Assembly (NCBI GenBank): GCA_027365375.1
Contig: DAHXNM010000305.1
Location: forward strand, 1-5,256
Origin: Ferrimicrobium sp.
Lineage (GTDB): Bacteria > Actinomycetota > Acidimicrobiia > Acidimicrobiales > Acidimicrobiaceae
Reading direction: 5' to 3'
Length of the DNA stretch: 5,256 bases
The notes below the pieces were generated by a model. That model saw only the letters and a program-made list of their open reading frames with translations. It did not search any database and was not told the origin of the DNA. The position numbers were made by a program, and so were the translations under genes. Below are positions 1-3,963 of the stretch, in pieces; within the stretch, counting starts at the first letter, position 1; the number at the start of each line of letters is the position of its first letter.

Positions 1-94
1 ATTCCAATCTGCAAACCCAGCTCCTCACTCACGCTCGTTAGACATGTGCTCTTTTCAACCAACGTTGCTATTACTCTGAGATAGAGTTTAAGGC

Positions 95-105
95 CAGGGA
101 GAGGG
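95..105 (+). promoter_or_regulatory. Ribosome binding site of the enoyl-ACP reductase gene
   Basis: The purine run AGGGAGAGGG lies immediately upstream of the ATG at 107 and supports that start. The family N-terminus (MGILDDKQ, equivalent to MTGLLDGKR in the mycobacterial enzyme) also supports it. The 94 bases before it contain no convincing -35/-10 pair and no recognisable end of an upstream gene. Confidence 0.6.
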
Positions 106-106
106 A

Positions 107-880
107 ATGGGCATCCTAGACGATAAGCAGCTTCTGATCACAGGTGTTCTCAACACCTCATCGATCGCCTATCAGATAGCTCGTGTCGCGCGCGATGAAG
201 GCGCCGATACAATACTCACCGGATTCGGTCGAGGGTTATCAATTACACGCCGCGTCGCTGCCAAGTTGGGTTCTGATGTACGGGTAATAGAGCTAGACGC
301 CGCAGATCCCGCATCGGTTGATCAAGCGGCATCAGAGGTCCAAGCGACCTGGGATCGCCTAGATGGTATTGTACATGCGATCGGCTATGCCCCACCTAGT
401 TGCCTAGACAAGCCGATGTTGGAGGCACCCTGGGAGGATGTCGCCACCGCAATCCAGGTCTCTGCCTATTCATTGGCGGAGCTCGCCAGAGCTTTTCGTC
501 CTCTTCTTGCAGCCGCACAAGGAGCGTCTTTGGTCGGCCTTGACTTTGACGCTACCGTGGCGTGGCCAGGCTACAACTGGATGGGAGTAGCTAAGGCCGG
601 TCTTGAGTCGCTGAGCCGATACCTTGCTCGCGAACTTGGTGACTCCCAGATCAGAGTTAATCTAGTTTCGGCAGGGCCTATCAGAACAATCGCCGCCAAG
701 TCAATTGAGGCGTTCAAGATGTTCCAGGACAACTGGGGAGATCGCTCTCCTCTGGGCTGGGATCCCGAGAACGCAGTACCAGTTGCGCGGAGCGTCGTCG
801 CACTACTCTCGGACTTTTTCCCGATGACTACAGGTGAGTTGATTCACGTAGATGGCGGCTATCACGCCTTTGGCGCCTAA
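107..880 (+). CDS. inhA: NADH-dependent enoyl-ACP reductase (InhA/FabI type)
   Basis: This cytosolic short-chain dehydrogenase reduces trans-2-enoyl-ACP to acyl-ACP with NADH, the last step of each type II fatty-acid elongation cycle. The 257 residues compare with about 269 in Mycobacterium tuberculosis InhA and align nearly end to end. Visible are the FabI-type dinucleotide-binding segment TGVLNTSSIAY (12-22), LDA near 63-65, the VHAIGYAP block (89-96), the GLDFD strand (144-148, Phe147 matching InhA Phe149), the catalytic YNWMGVAK with Tyr156 and Lys163, SAGPIRT (188-194) and the C-terminal DGGYH. Tyr-X6-Lys spacing is that of FabI/InhA, not of ordinary FabG reductases. The substrate-loop region around 195-215 is slightly shorter than in InhA. 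Ala91 stands where InhA has Ser94. No fabG-like gene is visible in the 106 bases upstream. The function is firm; the choice of symbol (inhA or fabI) follows overall resemblance to the mycobacterial enzyme. Confidence 0.95.
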   Translation: MGILDDKQLLITGVLNTSSIAYQIARVARDEGADTILTGFGRGLSITRRVAAKLGSDVRVIELDAADPASVDQAASEVQATWDRLDGIVHAIGYAPPSCLDKPMLEAPWEDVATAIQVSAYSLAELARAFRPLLAAAQGASLVGLDFDATVAWPGYNWMGVAKAGLESLSRYLARELGDSQIRVNLVSAGPIRTIAAKSIEAFKMFQDNWGDRSPLGWDPENAVPVARSVVALLSDFFPMTTGELIHVDGGYHAFGA

Positions 881-920
881 CTGGCGTATTGCCGCTGGCG
901 TCAGCTTGATTCGCTATGGC

Positions 921-949
921 TTGATCATCTGACTTAATTGCGCTACCAT
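921..949 (+). promoter_or_regulatory. Candidate sigma-70-type promoter for the secreted-protein gene
   Basis: TTGATC (921-926) and TACCAT (944-949) are separated by 17 bp, each matching four of six consensus bases. Transcription would begin near 956, giving a leader of about 128 nt before the ATG at 1084. No intrinsic terminator is evident after the reductase gene, so read-through from upstream is equally possible. This is pattern matching only. Confidence 0.3.
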
Positions 950-954
950 CGGTT

Positions 955-974
955 GTGGTTCATGGACGAACCAC
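955..974 (+). repeat. Inverted repeat GTGGTTC/GAACCAC in the intergenic leader
   Basis: A perfect 7-bp stem, GTGGTTC (955-961) with GAACCAC (968-974), encloses a 6-nt loop. It begins at the predicted transcription start of the candidate promoter just upstream. It could be an operator or a 5' stabilising hairpin. No U-run follows, so it is not a terminator. Otherwise I see nothing in the 203-bp gap 881-1083 except a short direct repeat CTGGCGT at 881-887 and 895-901. Confidence 0.35.
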
Positions 975-1072
975 CAAGTTCGCAATATGTGAGCGAAGAG
1001 ATACAACAACTGAATTGCTTGTCGTTGGCACCATTTGCTAGTGGCATCACTCTTCAGATCGGGCATACAGCC

Positions 1073-1080
1073 AAGGAGGG
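1073..1080 (+). promoter_or_regulatory. Strong Shine-Dalgarno site AAGGAGGG
   Basis: AAGGAGGG ends 3 nt before the ATG at 1084. It fixes the start of the secreted-protein gene and rules out the overlapping frames in this stretch. Confidence 0.7.
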
Positions 1081-1083
1081 CCA

Positions 1084-1887
1084 ATGCATCGAAGATTCCG
1101 TCAACCGCCGTTGTTCTATGCAACGATACTCGCCATGGTTGCATCTGTCATGGTTGCATCTGTCAATGTTCGCTGGCCAGACCAACTCACCAGCGCGGTC
1201 GCCAAAGGTGGTGGATCCGGCTCGACCTACCACATAGTTCTTCGCGGATCACATGGTACAGATAGTAAAACCGGCGGGCAGATCGGCCCGGTATTTATCC
1301 CTTCGCTCATAACCCACACCGGAGCCTCGCTGGCTACGAGTTGTGTCAGCTATCGAACCGTGGAGCCTTCATCGAACACTCTGTACCAAGCCGAGCTGTC
1401 GTGGGCTCAGGCGATGTGGGCTCGCTTGAGCGTCTACCCGAGGTGTGATGCCAATCCAGTGGGCACTCTGAACATAGAGATCATCTGGGAGCAGGTGGTC
1501 AACGATCGTCTACCCACACCCAAAATCAGCGCACACCCACAGCTTGGCATCGTCAACGTACCCATGGAGCTGCTTACCTCAACCACCACTGGAACCACGA
1601 CAACAGTCTCCACCAACGATGGACCTCTCACCATCCATGCTTGGTCGTGGAGTTCATGGCAGTTCAGTACCAATTCTCCCAAAGGTGCACCTCCGTCGGG
1701 AAGCAATCGCGTGACATGGTATCGACCAACTCGCCCTGGACTCGTGGACGCCGGACTAAGCGAACACTGGTCAGGTGACTACTCCGTTGGAGGACTCTCC
1801 GGAACCTTGCCAACGTTGACGGTATCAAGCAATTTGATCCAGTACCCGGTTATAGCGCTCACGACATTACTTCACAACGTTCTCTAA
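1084..1887 (+). CDS. Secreted or membrane-anchored hypothetical protein
   Basis: I do not recognise this 267-residue protein. Its N-terminus has a basic stretch (HRRFR, residues 2-6) followed by a hydrophobic core at about 10-29, typical of a Sec signal peptide or a single N-terminal anchor. No clear signal peptidase site is seen and there is no lipobox Cys. The mature part is Ser/Thr/Gly-rich and has only two cysteines, Cys87 and Cys121, which could form a disulfide outside the cell. A Thr-rich stretch (165-175) and a Trp cluster (W188, W190, W193) follow the segment LGIVNVPMELL (154-164). That segment weakly recalls PKD-like secreted proteins of actinobacteria, but I would not assign the family. 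A strong Shine-Dalgarno site supports the start. A perfect 15-bp tandem duplication lies inside the signal segment. The gene stands alone between the reductase and the HAD gene. Confidence 0.7.
   Translation: MHRRFRQPPLFYATILAMVASVMVASVNVRWPDQLTSAVAKGGGSGSTYHIVLRGSHGTDSKTGGQIGPVFIPSLITHTGASLATSCVSYRTVEPSSNTLYQAELSWAQAMWARLSVYPRCDANPVGTLNIEIIWEQVVNDRLPTPKISAHPQLGIVNVPMELLTSTTTGTTTTVSTNDGPLTIHAWSWSSWQFSTNSPKGAPPSGSNRVTWYRPTRPGLVDAGLSEHWSGDYSVGGLSGTLPTLTVSSNLIQYPVIALTTLLHNVL
1135..1164 (+). repeat. Perfect 15-bp tandem duplication within the signal segment
   Basis: ATGGTTGCATCTGTC occurs twice head to tail at 1135-1149 and 1150-1164 with no mismatch. In frame it encodes MVASV twice (residues 18-27), lengthening the hydrophobic core by five residues. 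Exact identity of both copies suggests recent replication slippage. Confidence 0.95.
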
Positions 1888-1926
1888 CTATCCCCCTTAG
1901 CTTTCGCCTCAACTGTGGCACATAAC

Positions 1927-1932
1927 AGGAGG
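1927..1932 (+). promoter_or_regulatory. Consensus Shine-Dalgarno AGGAGG before a GTG
   Basis: A perfect AGGAGG lies 6 nt before the GTG at 1939, optimal spacing. It is the main reason to consider the small ORF that follows. Confidence 0.45.
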
Positions 1933-1938
1933 TAGAGC

Positions 1939-2118
1939 GTGACACCCTCCCCGCCCTTACAGACGCGGCTTGCGCTTTCGTTTGGTCAACCTCACCGTCG
2001 ACCCGATGCACAACCGCTAAGCACGAGCGTGTTGACTTCGTCAACTACTAACGACATGCCATCGACCAAACGAGTGTCATCTTTTTGCCCAGCAACGCAT
2101 AGAACTATACTCTCTTGA
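1939..2118 (+). CDS. Possible 59-residue small protein or leader peptide
   Basis: A GTG-started frame of 59 codons begins 6 nt after a perfect AGGAGG and ends with TGA at 2116-2118, directly abutting the GTG of the HAD gene in the same frame. The peptide is rich in Ser, Thr and Pro, has one Cys (Cys50), no membrane segment and no family I recognise. Codon choice shows no strong coding signature. It could be a genuine small protein, a leader whose termination feeds translation of the HAD gene (TGAGTG junction), or a chance frame in a 231-bp spacer. A short hairpin GTTGAC-TTC-GTCAAC (2031-2045) lies within it. Nothing else is visible between 1888 and 2118 apart from the HAD promoter candidate. 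Confidence 0.35.
   Translation: MTPSPPLQTRLALSFGQPHRRPDAQPLSTSVLTSSTTNDMPSTKRVSSFCPATHRTILS
2085..2111 (+). promoter_or_regulatory. Candidate promoter for a leaderless HAD transcript
   Basis: TATACT (2106-2111) is a good -10 box, with TTGCCC (2085-2090) as a weak -35 at a short 15-bp spacing. The -10 box ends 7 nt before the GTG at 2119, the spacing expected when transcription starts at the start codon itself. No Shine-Dalgarno site precedes that GTG. Leaderless mRNAs are common in actinobacteria, so the fit is plausible but unproven. Confidence 0.4.
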
Positions 2119-2258
2119 GTGAGAGCCGACTCCACAACGCCCACAGCGAGCACAGAGGCGATCGTATTCGATCTTGGCGGCGTCTTTATCGACTGGGATC
2201 CGAGAACCTTATATCGTAAGCTCATCCCTAGGAGCATGGGTCAGAACTGGCCAGAGCT

Positions 2259-2289
2259 GCATAAGTATGCATAATCTAATTGTACAATT
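2259..2289 (+). repeat. Two short palindromes inside the MITE-like element
   Basis: TGCAT-AAGT-ATGCA (2259-2272) is a perfect 5-bp stem with a 4-nt loop. AATTGTACAATT (2278-2289) is a perfect 12-bp palindrome. The in-frame TAA that truncates the HAD protein (2272-2274) overlaps the end of the first one. Confidence 0.75.
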
Positions 2290-2306
2290 GAGATACGCCC
2301 AGTTCG

Positions 2307-2344
2307 CGTGCATAGAAATGCGACTGATAGCATTCATTTGCACG
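2307..2344 (+). repeat. Long imperfect hairpin inside the MITE-like element
   Basis: The arms 2307-2321 and 2330-2344 pair at 12 of 15 positions (CGTGCA with TGCACG at the base, AAATGC with GCATTC-like pairing near the loop) around an 8-nt loop. AATTTT follows at 2345-2350, so the structure could fold in RNA and might weakly terminate transcription. That role is conjecture. Confidence 0.65.
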
Positions 2345-3014
2345 AATTTTGGATTCTGACTCGCGCTCCTAGTGAGGCAGCGATGGAGTATTTCCTCGAG
2401 ACCGTCTGCACACCAACCTGGCACCTCCAACTCGACGCCGGAGTGTCGTTCACAACAGCGGCTGAACCATTGATGGCCAAACATCGACCGCTGCGTTCGT
2501 TGATACAAGCCTACAACGACCGCTTCGACGAGATGTGGGGGGCACTCAGCTCCGCACTGGTCCAGATGCTGGTAGAGATCCAGCTATCAGGCGTTCCCAC
2601 CTACGCAGCCACGAACTGGCCGGGCGAATACTGGAACCTGGCAATGGACACTTTCCCATTCCTCCGATCCTTTGACGGCGCCCTTGTATCTGGCCTGATC
2701 GGCTTCACCAAACCCTCGCCTGCGTTCTTTCAGACACTCACCATCGCCTTCTCATTGACCCCAGCTCGCACGCTATTCATAGATGACCGCCTCGATAATG
2801 TCGATGCGGCTCGCAAGGCTGGCTACCGTGGCCATCAATTCCTCGATAATCTCAATCTTCGAACATTTCTACTGGAGAACGGCGTGTCGATCAACCAAGG
2901 TGGCGTCGAGGGAGACGATCGCTCACGGTCGTAATCATCAGGCTCATCCAATCTTGTCAACCTATCGTCTGTCTCAAAGCATACGTGCTAAACACGGCTC
3001 AGACAAACTTCTCG

Positions 3015-3857
3015 CTACTCGCGTTGTTTGATCGCATCCCGAATTAGCGAGACGTCCTCGACACGCGGTCCATCACCCGAACCAGGCACCTCAAGGATTA
3101 TGTCCGCAAAACGGAACACCTCATGGTCGATAAAATCGACTAAAGCCTCAAGGCCAATCGCGCCCTCTCCTAGGTTGGCGTGCCTGTCGTGAGCCGAGCC
3201 GAGCTCGGTCGCTGAATCGTTTAGGTGCACCACTGGGATGCTGCCAAACTCGGATAACAACTGCGCCGCGAGCTCTGAAGCTACCCCTCGATCACGCAAA
3301 TCATACCCCGCTGCGAACAGATGCTGGGTATCGATACAGATGCCCACTGCATCCGGTCGAGCACAGCGATCAAGCAGGGCACGAAGCTCCTCTACGGACC
3401 GCCCCATGGAAGCGCCTCCACCAGCAGTGTTCTCTAGAAGCAGCTTGGTATCCGGCGACGCGAAATCGAGGCCCGGCTCGACACCTAGTAACCATCTATC
3501 GAGACTGGCGTCGAACCCAGCACCTTTGTGAGACCCTGGATGGAGAACAACAGCTGAGAGGTGATCAGCGGAAGCGGCCATCATCACAGCGACGAGCAAG
3601 TCACTCGACTTGGTTGCAAGTAGAGGATCATCAGAGCCCAGGTTTATCAGGTACGAAGCATGCACGACCAACCGCTCCACTCCTCGTGCAAGTGCTACAG
3701 TCGTAGTCTCACCGGCTGCCGATGGAGCAATCGGCCGAAACTTCCAAGTGCGAGGTGAGGAGAGGAAAAACTGCGCCGCCTCAATACCGAGGGAATTGGC
3801 GCGCTGCAACAATCCATCAACACCGCCTGCAGCTGAGACGTGGGCACCAACTCTCAT
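3015..3857 (-). CDS. nfo: Endonuclease IV (AP endonuclease, deoxyribonuclease IV)
   Basis: This metal-dependent TIM-barrel nuclease cleaves DNA 5' of abasic sites and removes blocked 3' ends in base-excision repair. The 280-residue protein matches the family length and starts with the hallmark MRVGAHVSAAGG. All nine residues expected to bind the trinuclear zinc centre are present: His66 (VVHASYLINL), His106 (LHPGSH), Glu142 (LLLEN), Asp176 and His179 (CIDTQH), His211 (VVHLND), Asp224 and His226 (DRHANLGEG) and Glu256 (ILEVPG). The enzyme therefore looks intact and active. It converges on the HAD gene across an 80-bp gap without a convincing terminator, and diverges from the RG-rich gene across 106 bp. 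The start has only a poor ribosome binding site (GGA just upstream). A weak TAGCCT (minus strand, 3870-3865) sits 7 nt before the ATG, which would suit a leaderless start, but this is tentative. Confidence 0.96.
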   Translation of the reverse strand: MRVGAHVSAAGGVDGLLQRANSLGIEAAQFFLSSPRTWKFRPIAPSAAGETTTVALARGVERLVVHASYLINLGSDDPLLATKSSDLLVAVMMAASADHLSAVVLHPGSHKGAGFDASLDRWLLGVEPGLDFASPDTKLLLENTAGGGASMGRSVEELRALLDRCARPDAVGICIDTQHLFAAGYDLRDRGVASELAAQLLSEFGSIPVVHLNDSATELGSAHDRHANLGEGAIGLEALVDFIDHEVFRFADIILEVPGSGDGPRVEDVSLIRDAIKQRE

Positions 3858-3874
3858 TCCGGCAAGGCTAGCTG

Positions 3875-3903
3875 CTGACCCCGATCAGCCGTCCGACTAG
3901 TAT
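3875..3903 (+). promoter_or_regulatory. Candidate promoter for the RG-rich protein gene
   Basis: CTGACC (3875-3880) and TAGTAT (3898-3903) are 17 bp apart, each matching four of six consensus bases. Transcription would begin near 3910, at the base of the inverted repeat that follows. It lies in the only region able to drive both divergent genes. Confidence 0.35.
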
Positions 3904-3909
3904 TGCCCG

Positions 3910-3934
3910 GTGGCGATCAACCGACGATCGCCAC
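3910..3934 (+). repeat. Perfect 9-bp inverted repeat in the divergent intergenic region
   Basis: GTGGCGATC (3910-3918) and GATCGCCAC (3926-3934) pair perfectly around a 7-nt spacer, giving a 25-bp dyad. Its position between two divergent genes and over the predicted start of the rightward transcript suits an operator for a dimeric regulator. As RNA it would be a 5' hairpin. It is not followed by a T-run, so a terminator is unlikely. Confidence 0.5.
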
Positions 3935-3951
3935 AAATCGATACACGTGGC

Positions 3952-3960
3952 AGGTGGAGG
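3952..3960 (+). promoter_or_regulatory. Ribosome binding site of the RG-rich protein gene
   Basis: AGGTGGAGG ends 3 nt before ATG 3964 and decides the start of the long frame that runs to the window edge. Confidence 0.6.
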
Positions 3961-3963
3961 CTC

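Larger units (their letters stand above)
2231..2369 (+). mobile_element. 139-bp MITE-like non-autonomous element in the HAD gene
   Basis: The ends are imperfect terminal inverted repeats. GGAGCATGGGTCAGAA (2231-2246) matches the reverse complement of 2354-2369 at 13 of 16 positions. The element is flanked by TA at 2229-2230 and 2370-2371. Counting the ambiguous outer bases, the flanks could equally be CTAG (2228-2231 and 2369-2372). It encodes no transposase and is internally rich in palindromes, as miniature inverted-repeat elements are. The host gene reads perfectly once the element and one target copy are removed, which fixes the boundaries independently. A TA duplication would suit IS630/Tc1-like transposases and some IS5-group elements. 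CTAG would suit IS5-type. I cannot name the parent, and none lies in the window. Confidence 0.88.
2119..2934 (+). pseudogene. HAD-IA family hydrolase gene interrupted by a MITE-like element
   Basis: The two halves of one haloacid dehalogenase-superfamily hydrolase (phosphatase-like, YihX/HAD-IA type) lie in the same frame on either side of an insertion. The N-terminal part (from GTG 2119) carries motif I, IVFDLGGVFIDWDP, with the nucleophile Asp18. The C-terminal part (about 2371-2934) carries motif II in AATNWPG (Thr), motif III in GFTKPSPAF (Lys) and motif IV in LFIDDRLDNV (Asp-Asp). Deleting 141 bp joins YRKLIP to SEAAMEYF and gives an uninterrupted 224-residue protein, normal for the family. 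As it stands, translation stops at TAA 2272-2274 after 51 residues. A restart at GTG 2308 would lack the catalytic Asp. GTG 2119 is the only usable start, because TGA immediately precedes it in frame. No other stop or frameshift is seen, so the damage looks recent. The substrate is unknown. Confidence 0.88.

Noticed and set aside
1..34. Possible divergent gene starting at a GTG near 32-34 on the minus strand
   Set aside because: Only about ten codons lie in the window and no ribosome binding site is seen, so it cannot be supported.
914..1265. Overlapping frames on both strands at 914-1144, 938-1237 and 1035-1265
   Set aside because: They lack ribosome binding sites, clash with the strongly supported ATG at 1084 and resemble no family.
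1434..1706. Minus-strand frame inside the secreted-protein gene
   Set aside because: It is a shadow of the plus-strand gene with no start signal and low-complexity valine runs.
2031..2045. Hairpin GTTGAC-TTC-GTCAAC as a terminator or operator
   Set aside because: A 6-bp stem with no T-run and no adjacent promoter is within chance expectation.
1859..2508. Minus-strand frames across the small ORF and HAD gene
   Set aside because: They are complementary to the recognisable HAD coding frame and to the inserted element, with no family features.
2308..2934. Independent gene starting at GTG 2308
   Set aside because: The start lies inside the inserted element without a ribosome binding site, and the product lacks HAD motif I. 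It is better read as the 3' part of the broken gene.
2967..3004. Possible terminator between the convergent HAD and nfo genes (GTCTG/CAGAC with inner AGCA/TGCT)
   Set aside because: Stems are only 4-5 bp, the loop is long and no T-run follows on either strand.
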